Shown: one piece after another, positions 32,060-42,000 of the stretch
Numbering within the stretch: position 1 is the first letter of the stretch
How the letters are laid out: every line of letters begins with the position of its first letter
DNA from: Fimihabitans intestinipullorum
Lineage (GTDB): Bacteria > Bacillota_I > Bacilli_A > RF39 > UBA660
Direction of reading: 5' to 3'
Assembly: GCA_018714965.1 (NCBI GenBank)
Contig: DVML01000020.1
Coordinates: 1-43,512, forward strand
DNA: 43,512 bases
Position numbers and translations under genes: made by a program
Notes under the pieces: generated by a model
Seen by the model: the letters and a program-made list of their open reading frames with translations, nothing else
Databases searched by the model: none
Told to the model about the DNA's origin: nothing

Positions 32060-33424
32060 TTACTTCGCTTTTAATGAATAGTATACTTGTCCTGGTACTA
32101 ACTCCGTTCCACGAAGCATTGCAAGCTCGGAAACTGTCACAAATTCAAATCCTTGACTACGAGCATAATCGATAAACTCTAACGCTGCATCGACACTCGT
32201 CTGATAAATATCGTGCATCAAAACGATATCTCCGTCCTTTATAGTCTCCTTCATACGAGCGAGAATCGCATCTTTATTTTTTAATTTCCAGTCCAATGTA
32301 TCTACATTCCATAAAATAATTGGCATTCCTGCAGCCTTCGTTCGGTCATCGTAACTTCCATATGGTGGTCTTAGTAATCCTACCGATCCACCCGTTACAC
32401 TACCTATAATTTGATTCGTCGCAGTGATCTCGAATTGAACACCTTCTAAAGATAATTTTCTCAAATTTTGATGATCGTACGTATGGCTTCCAACCTCATG
32501 CCCTTCGTGAATCGCACGTGCGACAAGTTCTGGGAAACGTTCTGCTCTCGTACCCAATTGAAAGAAAGTCACTCTAGCATTTCTCGCCTTTAATCCATCT
32601 AACAATGCCGTCGTCGTCTTTCCACCAGGACCGTCATCAAATGTTAAAGCAACTAACTTTTTCCCTTCGACATTTGGTAACCCCATTTTCGTATATTCTA
32701 ATTCCTCTTTCGTCGGTTGATCTTCTTTTCGGACTTGCTTTGTTTGAATATATGGCCACATTTTTGCATAAGACAATGTAATTTGAATTGGCGTTTCGAT
32801 TTCTTTCAAAAATTCCTTTCCAAAGAAAAATGTAACCCCATTTTCATGAAAGACGAAATGTACATCATCAAGATCCATTTTCTCTAACTTTTGACTGACC
32901 TTTTCTTGATCGATCAATATTTGCTGACGAAACAATTCCGGTAACAACATTGATTTTATCGCATGTTTCATTTCTCCAAAAGACTTTTGATCTGTCTTGA
33001 GAAAATCAGAATATTTTAATAAAGTTCCTTCGTTATCATCATAGTATAAAGTTGCGACCTTACCTTGCGATAAGAAGACAATCGTTTTGAAATCTCGATA
33101 AGTATATGTTCTATGCGTAATTTCTAAATGATGTTTTTCTTTTTTATCCTGATCGATCGTATCTAAGAATTGATTCGTCTCCATCTGAACATATCGTTTA
33201 ATCTCCCTATCTACATCATAATGATGACTGACTGGATACGAAAGATGCATATCATATCGTTTTGTATCTTTTACAATCGTTACCAAATCTTCTGTTTTAT
33301 ATTCTGTCTTTGGGAACATTCTATAACAAATGAGAAATAACAGTCCCACTAAGAGAATCGAAAGTAAAATTCCAAAGCGTTTCATAAAAGATTTTCGAAA
33401 CACGAGACGTTTTTCTAACTTCAT
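32060..33424 (-). CDS. PdaC-like peptidoglycan/polysaccharide deacetylase
   Basis: A 454-residue membrane-anchored protein. One helix (about residues 14-34) is followed by an extracellular region of the DUF3298/RsiV kind (about 45-225) and a NodB deacetylase domain. NodB motifs are ALTFDDGP (Asp pair at 263-264), SHTYDH (metal His 314 and 318) and RPPYGSYDD, so the enzyme should be active on N-acetyl groups of peptidoglycan. This domain order is that of B. subtilis PdaC. ATG 33422-33424 has GGTGAT six bases upstream; a frame beginning 81 nt earlier runs into the ABC-operon terminator. A TG-TATAAT promoter lies just before it. Confidence 0.9.
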   Translation of the reverse strand: MKLEKRLVFRKSFMKRFGILLSILLVGLLFLICYRMFPKTEYKTEDLVTIVKDTKRYDMHLSYPVSHHYDVDREIKRYVQMETNQFLDTIDQDKKEKHHLEITHRTYTYRDFKTIVFLSQGKVATLYYDDNEGTLLKYSDFLKTDQKSFGEMKHAIKSMLLPELFRQQILIDQEKVSQKLEKMDLDDVHFVFHENGVTFFFGKEFLKEIETPIQITLSYAKMWPYIQTKQVRKEDQPTKEELEYTKMGLPNVEGKKLVALTFDDGPGGKTTTALLDGLKARNARVTFFQLGTRAERFPELVARAIHEGHEVGSHTYDHQNLRKLSLEGVQFEITATNQIIGSVTGGSVGLLRPPYGSYDDRTKAAGMPIILWNVDTLDWKLKNKDAILARMKETIKDGDIVLMHDIYQTSVDAALEFIDYARSQGFEFVTVSELAMLRGTELVPGQVYYSLKAK

Positions 33425-33474
33425 AATATCACCAGCTGTATTATACCACACTTCAAGATAAAAATTCATAAAAG

Positions 33475-33503
33475 AAAGAGCATCGTAAAGGTGCCTCTTT
33501 CTC
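33475..33503 (-). terminator. terminator of the ABC transporter operon
   Basis: Minus strand AGAAAGAG-GCA / TGC-TCTTTCT stem with a small internal mismatch, then TTTTATG, starting right after the permease stop. Confidence 0.7.
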
Positions 33504-33505
33504 AC

Positions 33506-36130
33506 TTAAATATTTTCGTCTCGAATTGCGTCTAAAATATTTTCCTTTCTAATTTTTTTAGATGCATAGAACATCGATAATAATACGATTAGGAAAACAC
33601 CAATTGCTGCATAAATCATCGCTTTCCATGGAATCATCATTCCTCCAAGATTTACAATACTCATAATTTGTGTATGGAACAAGTAGACGACTCCCAAAGA
33701 AGCTATATACCCATAACATAGTGATTTCAATCCAAAGAACAAGCTTTCAAAACATAGAATACGATTGAATCCACTTGGTGTAAGCCCCATGCTTCGTAGC
33801 ATTGCAAACTCTTTTCTTCGCAACATAATATTTGTATTAATCGTATTAAATACACTCGTAACACCGATCAATGTTACTAACCCGATAAATCCATAAAGTA
33901 AGATTTTCAAAACGAGAATCATATTTCTCTGCATCTTCATATCTTCTGCAATGTTATGATAAGAGAAGAATTCAAATTTAGTTCCTTCCTCCTCTTTTTG
34001 AAATTTCTTATCGAGTTTTTGATAAGTAGGAGTCTTCAATGAGACCTCATAAGACGATGACATAACATTATTTGTATCCTCATTAGATAAATGGCTTACG
34101 ATATCATCGTACATCTCAGGAGAGACAATGACAAGTGGCGAGGACATCGTTCCATCTTCAGAAACACCAAACGGTACTTCATCCGCATAATATAAATCCT
34201 CAAGAACATAGGCATCTTTCTCATAGTTTGCACTCGGATCTTCCATATCATATGTTTCATCGACTGCAACATATTTCCATAGAGAAAGACTCGTTACTTC
34301 TTTTTTGTTATAAATTGGTCCATGATATGTCTTACGATTTAAGTCTTCATCATAGTAAATTCGATTTGTAACATCTACCAATATCGGTCGATCGGAAGTA
34401 AGTCCTAATGATTTCTTATATTCTTCGTATGCGCTTTTCTCAAGTCCATACACACGAACCATTCCAATATCCGAATCATCCATATTTAAGTTATCTTTAA
34501 AAATGCGATACAATTCTGGATCATAGTCCTCTTTCTGCATTGGTTCTGCTTCGAAATAATAATTTCGGAAATAACTTACTTTCTCTACTTCCTCTTCATT
34601 TTCTAAAGAATGAATATAATCTTCTATCTTCTCTGACTGTTGATCTGATATATATAGTGTAATATCATAATTTCGATCGTTCAAATAAGATGTACTTCCT
34701 TCGATTCCATAATCTAATAATGCTGAGAAAGAAATAAATAATACAATACTAATAAATAAAGATACAATCGTAATACGATATTTCTTCTTACTTCGTTTCA
34801 TGTTCTTTAATGCAATCTCACCTTCGATACCGAATATCTTACGAATCCACTTTGGTGTCTTGACCTTTCGCCCACTGATTTTGATATCATCATTTTGACG
34901 AATCGCTTCAATCGGTGTTACCTTCGCAGCTTTGCGAGCAGGAAGATAAGCAGAAAGCAAGATGACAACGATCATAAAGCCGATCGGTATTAATACGAGT
35001 GGTAAATACGTCGACAACTCGAGTGGTACCGAAAACGCACTAGGCAATAGCGCATTGATAATTTCAATGACACACCAAATGCCGATATATCCGCCCAATA
35101 CTCCCAGTGGAATCCCAATCAATCCGATAAAGAATGCTTCGAAAAAGACTGTATGACGAATTTGTTTCTTCGTTGCTCCAATACTAGCAAACAATCCAAA
35201 TTGTTTTTTTCGTTCCATCACGGAAATTGCAAAAGAGTTATATATTACGATGATACAAGCAATTGATATCAAAGCAAGGATCATCAAGATCAATCCATAC
35301 ATTCCTTCCATGACATTTCCGTATTGTGACTGTCCATACATGCTGAGTAAATATTCGTTGTAAGAGACTTCTTCGAAATAGTGAAAATTCCCTTCTGTTT
35401 TTTCTTTGAAACCAAGATTTAAAGCGATATCCCTCGTCTTTTCGTAAACATCATCCACTGAATAATACGTAATGATTGCATTTAACGGTTGTCCTGAATC
35501 TTCATCAACCTTCGTATAAACGTAGTATCCGCCACCGGATCTCGATTCAGACTTTAGTGAATCTACGATACCAACGATCGTATAAGTTCTCTCTAATTGG
35601 GGCTCGAATGTTTCTTTTTCTGAATACGGCACGTTATCGCTAATCGTCTCCCCTTCAATCTTACGATCACCTATATGCATTGTAATTTGATCACCAATAT
35701 GATAATCTTCTAATCCATATTCCCCAACTGTCAAAACGATTTCATTAGTGGTTGATGGAAGCCTACCTTCTTTTACTCTCAGTTCTTTCAAATAGCGGTC
35801 AGACAAACCATTCACGTAAAAATATGGTCGGTACTCTTCTTTCGGATTCTCCATTTTACTAAAACCGATCGCTTGGCTCATCAAAACTGTTTCAATTTTT
35901 CCGTTCTTTTCCAATTGCTCTCGTTGATCCAATGCGACATTACTAATCACTACATGATGTGAACCACCCGACTCGATTGCCGTTTGGATGGAATTTTCAC
36001 GAACAGTCGAGAATAACAACCCGATTCCAACCATCAATGCTGCCGATAGTATGACACCGATGATCGTTACCGTCGTTCTTTTGCGGTTCATCTTTAAGTG
36101 TTTGATCGTTAATTTATTTAAGACGTTCAT
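33506..36130 (-). CDS. ABC transporter permease, two FtsX domains
   Basis: An 874-residue membrane protein with one N-terminal helix (about 18-38), a large extracytoplasmic domain (about 40-270), three helices at about 275-400 (first FtsX domain), another helix near 455, a second large external domain (about 475-735), and three C-terminal helices (second FtsX domain). This is the MacB/LolC-style mechanotransmission architecture rather than the single large loop of BceB. Motifs MERKKQFGLFASIGATKKQIR and LRRKEFAMLRSMGLTPSGF are typical coupling loops. The ATG overlaps the ATPase stop by 4 nt. Substrate unknown: antimicrobial peptide or lipoprotein handling is likely from its regulation by a two-component system. 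Confidence 0.9.
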   Translation of the reverse strand: MNVLNKLTIKHLKMNRKRTTVTIIGVILSAALMVGIGLLFSTVRENSIQTAIESGGSHHVVISNVALDQREQLEKNGKIETVLMSQAIGFSKMENPKEEYRPYFYVNGLSDRYLKELRVKEGRLPSTTNEIVLTVGEYGLEDYHIGDQITMHIGDRKIEGETISDNVPYSEKETFEPQLERTYTIVGIVDSLKSESRSGGGYYVYTKVDEDSGQPLNAIITYYSVDDVYEKTRDIALNLGFKEKTEGNFHYFEEVSYNEYLLSMYGQSQYGNVMEGMYGLILMILALISIACIIVIYNSFAISVMERKKQFGLFASIGATKKQIRHTVFFEAFFIGLIGIPLGVLGGYIGIWCVIEIINALLPSAFSVPLELSTYLPLVLIPIGFMIVVILLSAYLPARKAAKVTPIEAIRQNDDIKISGRKVKTPKWIRKIFGIEGEIALKNMKRSKKKYRITIVSLFISIVLFISFSALLDYGIEGSTSYLNDRNYDITLYISDQQSEKIEDYIHSLENEEEVEKVSYFRNYYFEAEPMQKEDYDPELYRIFKDNLNMDDSDIGMVRVYGLEKSAYEEYKKSLGLTSDRPILVDVTNRIYYDEDLNRKTYHGPIYNKKEVTSLSLWKYVAVDETYDMEDPSANYEKDAYVLEDLYYADEVPFGVSEDGTMSSPLVIVSPEMYDDIVSHLSNEDTNNVMSSSYEVSLKTPTYQKLDKKFQKEEEGTKFEFFSYHNIAEDMKMQRNMILVLKILLYGFIGLVTLIGVTSVFNTINTNIMLRRKEFAMLRSMGLTPSGFNRILCFESLFFGLKSLCYGYIASLGVVYLFHTQIMSIVNLGGMMIPWKAMIYAAIGVFLIVLLSMFYASKKIRKENILDAIRDENI

Positions 36131-36810
36131 GCACGAACCTTCTCATCGTTTACAATCTTACCATCATCGATTGTAATAATGCGATCCGCATGGAGCGCTA
36201 AATTATGATCGTGTGTAATCATAATGATCGTCTGGTGATATTTTTTATTCGATAACTTTAATAGTTCGATAATTTCTTTTCCAGCTTTACTATCTAGATT
36301 CCCCGTCGGTTCATCCGCAAGTAACAAAGTTGGACGGTTCATTAAAGCTCGACCAATCGATACTCTCTGTTGTTGTCCTCCAGATAATTCATTCGGTAAA
36401 TGATTGACGCGATCTTTTAGATTCAACGTTTCAATCAATTCGTTTAAATACGTTTGATCTACCTTTTTACGGTCCAATAAAATTGGAAGCGTCATATTTT
36501 CTTCTACATTCAAAACTGGTATCAAATTATAGAATTGATAAATTAGTCCAACTTGTCTTCTTCTGAAAATTGCGAGTGCATTCTCATTTAATCTATATAC
36601 ATCTTCTCCATCGACGTACACTTTTCCACTCGTAGGACGATCGACACCTCCTAGAATATGAAGGAGTGTACTTTTCCCACTACCACTCGCACCTACGATC
36701 GCAACAAATTCTCCTTTATTTACAGAAAAAGAAACATGATCAAGCGCACGTACTAACGTCTCTCCTTTTCCATAGTTTTTACATAAATCTTCTACTCTCA
36801 ATATTTCCAT
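36127..36810 (-). CDS. ABC transporter ATP-binding protein (MacB/LolD type)
   Basis: A 227-residue ATPase with Walker A GASGSGKST, Q-loop YQFYNLIPVLNVEENM, signature LSGGQQQR, Walker B LLADEPTGNLDS and the switch His in ITHDHNLA. YQFYNLIP and NLDSKAG put it in the MacB/LolD branch that powers FtsX-type permeases. Start ATG 36808-36810 sits nine bases after AAGG; two ATGs close by (36816 and a TTG at 36831) are possible. It is coupled to the permease gene by overlap. Confidence 0.94.
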   Translation of the reverse strand: MEILRVEDLCKNYGKGETLVRALDHVSFSVNKGEFVAIVGASGSGKSTLLHILGGVDRPTSGKVYVDGEDVYRLNENALAIFRRRQVGLIYQFYNLIPVLNVEENMTLPILLDRKKVDQTYLNELIETLNLKDRVNHLPNELSGGQQQRVSIGRALMNRPTLLLADEPTGNLDSKAGKEIIELLKLSNKKYHQTIIMITHDHNLALHADRIITIDDGKIVNDEKVRA

Positions 36811-36835
36811 ATTCATTTTCCTTTCTAACAAAATC

Positions 36836-36949
36836 TCAGTTTACAAAAGATCCGTTCAAGCAAAGATAAAAACCTAATACTACTAAAATTAAACCTACTA
36901 CGATAAGGAGCGCAATATTCGCGTACTCTAATCGTTCTTTTTTTCGCAT
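36836..36949 (-). CDS. 37-residue membrane peptide leading the ABC operon
   Basis: A 37-codon frame between sensor kinase and ABC genes: a basic N-terminus (MRKKERLEY), one hydrophobic helix (residues about 11-31), and a short end with one Cys. ATG 36947-36949 follows TGAGGTGAATCG, a good ribosome site, and the stop is 26 nt before the ATPase start. It is transcribed with the transporter from a promoter that has the response regulator site. It might be a small accessory subunit or regulator of the transporter. No known family recognised. Confidence 0.65.
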   Translation of the reverse strand: MRKKERLEYANIALLIVVGLILVVLGFYLCLNGSFVN

Positions 36950-36978
36950 ACGATTCACCTCATTACCATCATACTGTA

Positions 36979-36984
36979 ATGATA
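36979..36984 (-). promoter_or_regulatory. candidate -10 of the ABC operon, RR-activated
   Basis: TATCAT on the minus strand, 22 nt downstream of the regulator site at 37007-37022, almost the same spacing as at the two-component promoter (21 nt). No consensus -35 is present, which suits an activator-dependent promoter. Confidence 0.45.
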
Positions 36985-37006
36985 TGACTTTAGAGTGACT
37001 TCTTCG

Positions 37007-37022
37007 ATTACAATTTTGTCAC
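37007..37022 (-). promoter_or_regulatory. candidate response-regulator site, ABC operon
   Basis: GTGACAAAATTGTAAT on the minus strand, 13 of 16 bases identical to the site in front of the response regulator gene. Confidence 0.6.
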
Positions 37023-37037
37023 TTTTCTATCACCCTC

Positions 37038-37043
37038 ATTATA
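37038..37043 (-). promoter_or_regulatory. second -10 box of the ABC operon
   Basis: TATAAT within TATAGTATAAT, the same 11-mer as at the response regulator promoter. Here it lies upstream of the regulator site, so binding there would follow, not precede, this start. Confidence 0.4.
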
Positions 37044-37046
37044 CTA

Positions 37047-37075
37047 TAAAAAAGAAAACAATCATCTGTTTTCTT
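37047..37075 (-). terminator. terminator of the two-component operon
   Basis: Minus strand GAAAACA / TGTTTTC with a 6-nt loop followed by TTTTTTT, just after the kinase stop. Confidence 0.8.
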
Positions 37076-37079
37076 CCCT

Positions 37080-38300
37080 TTATTTATAAAATCTCAAGCG
37101 AAACGTCGTTCCTTTTAAAACTTCGCTTTCTACTAAAATTTCACCATTCATCGACTTTACGATTTTCTCTGCAAGATGAAGACCGATTCCAACGCTATCG
37201 CTTTTACTCGTCTTCGCCTTATAAAACCGTTCGAACAGATGCGGAAGATCTTCCTTATCGATTCCACAACCATTATCAGCAATTGAAATTTCTTTGTAAA
37301 TCGGATTGTCACTCGCACTGATCGTAATCGTTCCTTCCTCATCCGTATGTTCATGTGCATTTTTCAAAATATTCACTAGAGCTTCTGTCAGCCATGCTTC
37401 ATCTCCAATGATAGATAAATTTTTCTTGACATTGACAACTAATTTCTGATTCTTTAATTCGATTGGAATGCGTAGTGGATCGATCGCTTTTGTCACGAGT
37501 TTTTTCACATTGATACGATCATGTTTCATTTGCACCATACCACTTTCCATCCGAGACAATTTTAAAAGAGACGATACGAGCCACTCGATTCGCTCTAATT
37601 GTTTTCTATTTTTGTTTAAAAATTCCTGTCTTGTATCAGCATCCATATCAGAATCTGAAAGCAAATCATTCATCACATACATGCTCGTAAGTGGTGTTTT
37701 GATCTGATGAGATATATCGGATAACGTTTCTTCTAGCGCTAATTTATCCTTCATCGCACCATCTGACTTTTCTTTCAAGAGAACTGTCATCTTATATATC
37801 TCATTTTTCAAATGACTCATTTCGCCTTCTTCATAATCGCGGATATCCAAACTATAATCGCCATTTAAAATCCGATTCATATATCGATTCAACTCTTTTA
37901 CTTTTTTATGCTCTCTTACAACATAAAAGAAGAAAACCAAGGCGACGATTCCAAATGAAATTAACACCATCCATATCGCATCCGTTTCCATCTTCTCTTC
38001 TAGTGCACGTAAATCATGAATACGATAATAAGCTTCCGTATCTCCTAACCCGTATTTTTCTAATATTTCCATGCCAACTTCCGTGTTATTTTCATCACTT
38101 AAAATCGATTCTATAATATCTTCTTCTAACTCAGGATGATGAGAGATGATCGATCCTGTAAGTTCTGCATTTTGTTCGATCAATTCCTGTTCGTACATAT
38201 GGTAGTGCTGTCTCGTCCATAAAAGCATGATACAAGTCGTCAAAAAGACAAGCGCTATAAAGATGATCATCAATCGGTGTAAATACTTACTTTCTAACAT
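37080..38300 (-). CDS. sensor histidine kinase
   Basis: A 406-residue membrane kinase. Two helices (about 9-28 and 109-128) flank an 80-residue extracytoplasmic sensor domain rich in acidic residues. HAMP-like residues follow, then the H box SDISHQIKTPLTS with phosphorylated His198. ATPase motifs are INVKKLV..., NILKNAHEHTD (N box), ISIADNGCGID (G1), FERFYKA and GIGLHLAEKIV. It overlaps the regulator gene by 7 nt. The sensor domain is larger than in BceS-type kinases, so direct sensing is plausible. Confidence 0.95.
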   Translation of the reverse strand: MLESKYLHRLMIIFIALVFLTTCIMLLWTRQHYHMYEQELIEQNAELTGSIISHHPELEEDIIESILSDENNTEVGMEILEKYGLGDTEAYYRIHDLRALEEKMETDAIWMVLISFGIVALVFFFYVVREHKKVKELNRYMNRILNGDYSLDIRDYEEGEMSHLKNEIYKMTVLLKEKSDGAMKDKLALEETLSDISHQIKTPLTSMYVMNDLLSDSDMDADTRQEFLNKNRKQLERIEWLVSSLLKLSRMESGMVQMKHDRINVKKLVTKAIDPLRIPIELKNQKLVVNVKKNLSIIGDEAWLTEALVNILKNAHEHTDEEGTITISASDNPIYKEISIADNGCGIDKEDLPHLFERFYKAKTSKSDSVGIGLHLAEKIVKSMNGEILVESEVLKGTTFRLRFYK

Positions 38301-38980
38301 ACGTCACCCACTTTATATCCAACTCCTCGTACCGTCAATATAATTTTAGGATGCATCGGATCATCTTCGATCTTTTCCCTAATTCTCTTAATATAAACAG
38401 TTAATGTATTATCATTGACATACGCCTCGTTGACATCCCAAATATCAGCCAAAATTTTCTCGCGCGTAAATACTGTATTCGGGTTTAGAGCAAGAATCAA
38501 TAGAATTTTATATTCTAACGCTGTCAACATAACATCGACTCCGTTTTTTAACACCTTTGCCTGTTCCAAATCGATGACAAGATCGCGGATTTGAATCACA
38601 TTGCTGTTTTGCTTTCCCTTCGTCCGGCGCAACACTGCCTTCATACGAGAGATCAGTTCACGCGCCTTAAATGGTTTTGTAATATAATCATCCGCTCCCA
38701 TATCGAGTCCCATGACGATCGATACTTCAAGATCGTTAGCCGTCAAAAAGATCACAGGAATATCGTGTTTTTCCTTGATCGTGCGAAACAGATCAAATCC
38801 ATTCCCATCTGGTAAATTTAAGTCTAATAAAATCAAATCGATCTCTGGGTCGTCTTCAACTGTTCTAATTGCTTCTTTCACTGTACTATTTTCGAGAACT
38901 TGATAAGACTCTTGTTCTAGATAATACCGTAATCCTAAACGAATGCTCTCATCATCTTCGACGAGTAATATCTTGGTCAT
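38294..38980 (-). CDS. OmpR-family response regulator
   Basis: A 228-residue protein with a receiver domain containing VEDDES and the phosphorylated Asp53 in LILLDLNLPDGNG, then TAND and K of DYITKPF. A winged-helix DNA-binding domain contains LTALEYKILLILALNP, YVNDNTLTVYIKRIREKI and VRGVGYKVG. It is the first gene of the two-component operon. The promoter upstream carries the same kind of site as the ABC operon downstream, so its targets probably include both. Confidence 0.96.
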   Translation of the reverse strand: MTKILLVEDDESIRLGLRYYLEQESYQVLENSTVKEAIRTVEDDPEIDLILLDLNLPDGNGFDLFRTIKEKHDIPVIFLTANDLEVSIVMGLDMGADDYITKPFKARELISRMKAVLRRTKGKQNSNVIQIRDLVIDLEQAKVLKNGVDVMLTALEYKILLILALNPNTVFTREKILADIWDVNEAYVNDNTLTVYIKRIREKIEDDPMHPKIILTVRGVGYKVGDVC

Positions 38981-39000
38981 ATTACCACCTCATAGCCTAT

Positions 39001-39006
39001 ATTATA
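39001..39006 (-). promoter_or_regulatory. -10 box of the two-component operon
   Basis: TATAAT on the minus strand, within TATAGTATAAT, about 15-20 nt before the regulator start; the regulator site is 21 nt upstream and no good -35 exists. Confidence 0.6.
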
Positions 39007-39027
39007 CTATAATTTCTCGATTTTGAA

Positions 39028-39043
39028 ATGACGATTTCGTCAC
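39028..39043 (-). promoter_or_regulatory. candidate response-regulator site, two-component operon
   Basis: GTGACGAAATCGTCAT on the minus strand, containing the perfect palindrome TGACGA-AA-TCGTCA. It sits where a -35 region-binding activator would be expected. Confidence 0.6.
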
Positions 39044-39044
39044 A

Positions 39045-39072
39045 AAAAAATTCTAGAAAATCTAGAATTTTG
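39045..39072 (-). terminator. terminator of the SNF2 gene
   Basis: Minus strand ATTCTAGA / TCTAGAAT stem with a short loop and T7, directly at the end of the gene. Confidence 0.85.
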
Positions 39073-42000
39073 ATTCTGTTCCACCTAGTAAAGACCAAAG
39101 ATCTTCTTCCGATAACTTGGTAAGCATCGTATCTGCTGTTTCTGTTCCCTGATCGATCAAACGAGCACTCAATTCACTTTTACGTCTCTGAAGTTCGACG
39201 ATTCTCTCTTCGATCGTACCTTTAGTAATCAGTTTAATCACTTCTACGACATTCTTCTGTCCAATACGATGAGATCGATCGGTCGCTTGATTTTCAACTT
39301 GTGGATTCCACCAAGGATCTAAGTGTATTACGACATCCGCACTCGTTAAATTCAGTCCTGTTCCCCCTGCTTTTAATGAGATCAAAAATACAGTCTCATC
39401 ATTCTTTTGGAAATTTTCTACTAACCGCATACGTTCCTTGCTTTTGGTTTGCCCATCCAAGTAAGCGTAGGAAATTCCCTTTTCTTCTAGTTTTGGAATC
39501 AACAACTTTAATGCGGAAGGAAACTGAGAAAACAGTAAAATCTTGTGCCCATTTTCTTTGATCTGACTCACAAGATCGATCACTGTCTCCATTTTACTAC
39601 CGATGCAACCACCCTCAAATAACAACCTTGGATCAATACAGATCTGTCGTAGTTTCATCAAAAGAGACAGTATGAGAAATTGATTTTTTTGAAATCCTGA
39701 ATCGGCAACTGCTTCCTCGATTTTGAGTTTTGTCTCCTCTAACGTTTGAACGTAGAGTGCTTTTTGTTCATCGCTTAATTCTACGTAAACATTATTTTCT
39801 ATCTTCGCAGGTAGATCTTTCAAGACATCACATTTTCTTCTCCGCAAGATAAATGGAGAAATCAAAGAACGCAATTCATCTAATGCTTCCGCACTCTCTT
39901 CTAAATTCTTAATTTGATATCGCTCTTTAAAGCTTGGTAGATCTCCTAAAAATCCCGGCATAAGATAATCGAATATACTCCAAAGTTCCAAAACAGAATT
40001 TTCAATCGGAGTTCCTGTCAAAGCAAATTTAGTGTTTGCTACAACTTGTTTTACGGCCATCGTCGTTTCAGACCCGACATTCTTAATACTCTGTGCTTCA
40101 TCGATCAAACAAGTGTCAAAACAAACATCTCTATAAAAATCGATATCGTTGCGTAACGTTCCATACGACGTAATTACCACTTGGCAATCTTCTAAATGTT
40201 CCAATTTCTTTTGACGTTTCTCTTTGGTTTCATGAATCACTTCGTAATGTATATGAGGCGCGAATTTCTCCCATTCGTTTTGCCAGTTATATACAAGAGA
40301 AGTCGGTACGACAATTAAAAACTTTCTCTTAGGATCTTCCTTTAATCGATGTTTAATATATACGATCGTCTGTAACGATTTTCCAAGTCCCATCTCGTCT
40401 GCTAAAATACCACCAAACCCGAGATGAGCAATCATGAGCATCCATTTCACACCCGTCATTTGATAATCGCGCAAAATAGACTCTTCTTTCGTAAACTTAA
40501 CTTTTTGATCCTTATAAGTTTTAAATTCCTCCATATATTTTTCGACTGAGTCATCTAAAGAAAGTGTTCCTAATTGGTGTCTCCCCATCTCTAATAATCG
40601 AACACATTCATAAATCGGCAATTTCCCTTTTGGATCGTAATTAGAAAATCCGAGAGACTGATAGACTTGATCAAATTCTTCCAACGCCTCTTGCTCTAAA
40701 TCGAGGTAATCCCCCGATTTCAATTGCACGTATTTTTTCTTCTTAGCAAGTGCCTCTAACACATTTGAAAAATCTTCTTGTTCTACCCCTTCTAATTGAA
40801 ATTCATAATTTAAAATACGATCCTGTCCAATTCGAAAACTACTTTCTACTTTCGTCTTTCGATTTACTTTCATCTTCTTGAGCGACGATTCGATCATCGT
40901 GTCATATTGTTCACTAATGACATACATACCTCGTTCGATAAAATATATCACAGCTTCTTCGTCTTTTAAGACAAATTCATCTTTCACACGACGGAATCCA
41001 TAGTGAACGAGAAGTGATTCGATCTCTTCTACCATACGATGAGAATATACGTAATATCGATTCTCATCCTTCTTATAAATATCAAATTCTTCCTTATGAT
41101 CCTTGAGATGTATATGTGCTACAATCTCTTTTTTTCTTTTTTCGAAATACAATCTAGGTACCCATTCTCCTATTTGAAATCGATCCTGGAGAGAAGGCGC
41201 GATCTTCATATGTTCATCAAACTTCAATACTTTTGGAAGTACGTGATCGACAAACGAAGGAAGGTCCTGCTCGGTTAACAAGACTGTCTTCTTATGATTT
41301 CTCACGAGCAACCTAAGTAGTTTTCTCTCGTCTTTCCCCAAACGATAACAAATACCATCACTTAGAATATACTCGTAATCTTCGGTAAGTGGAACGATGT
41401 CTCCATATTCCATAGATAATCGTACTTTAGCGTTCTCGTCTAATAAAGACGCATCGAGATGAAACTGATCCGATATTCCATCACATACAGTTTTCTTTCC
41501 TAATTGATCGACGTAAAACTTACGATTCTTACATAATCCAAGAACGTGAGATAACGTGCTTTTAGAAATTGTAATCGAACTAATTTCTCTTCTGGCATAT
41601 GTATAAAACGCCTTAGATATCATCTGACTATCCACGTACATCTTTAAAAATTCCATCACCGGCTCATCCTGTTTCGCAACCGTATATTCTTTACTATCAT
41701 ATGTAAATTCTTTCCCAATTGGAATCACGACATCTTCTTTTCCATACGATGTGATAAATTCTTCCAATTGTCTTTTTAATAAGTATTCTTTTCGATCACC
41801 AACTCTAACCTGTAATTCATAGATGAATGGTTCGTAGCGATCGATTTGTTTTAACCCGAGAGAAATTCGAAGAGGCTTTTTTATCTTCTCTTCTTTCATC
41901 GCCATAAACAACAATCGATTAAAACCATCATCCTGCTCTTTATTCAATCTTTGAATCAAATGATTCACTAAAGTTTCATCCGAAAACAAATACTTAATCG

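Noticed and set aside
33425..33505. 27-residue longer start of the deacetylase
   Set aside because: The extension runs across the upstream terminator and promoter; ATG 33422 has a good ribosome site and gives a normal membrane-anchor N-terminus.
36127..39043. Classifying the ABC and two-component genes as a typical BceRS-BceAB module
   Set aside because: The permease has two large external domains and two FtsX parts, and the kinase has an 80-residue sensor domain; both differ from Bce proteins.
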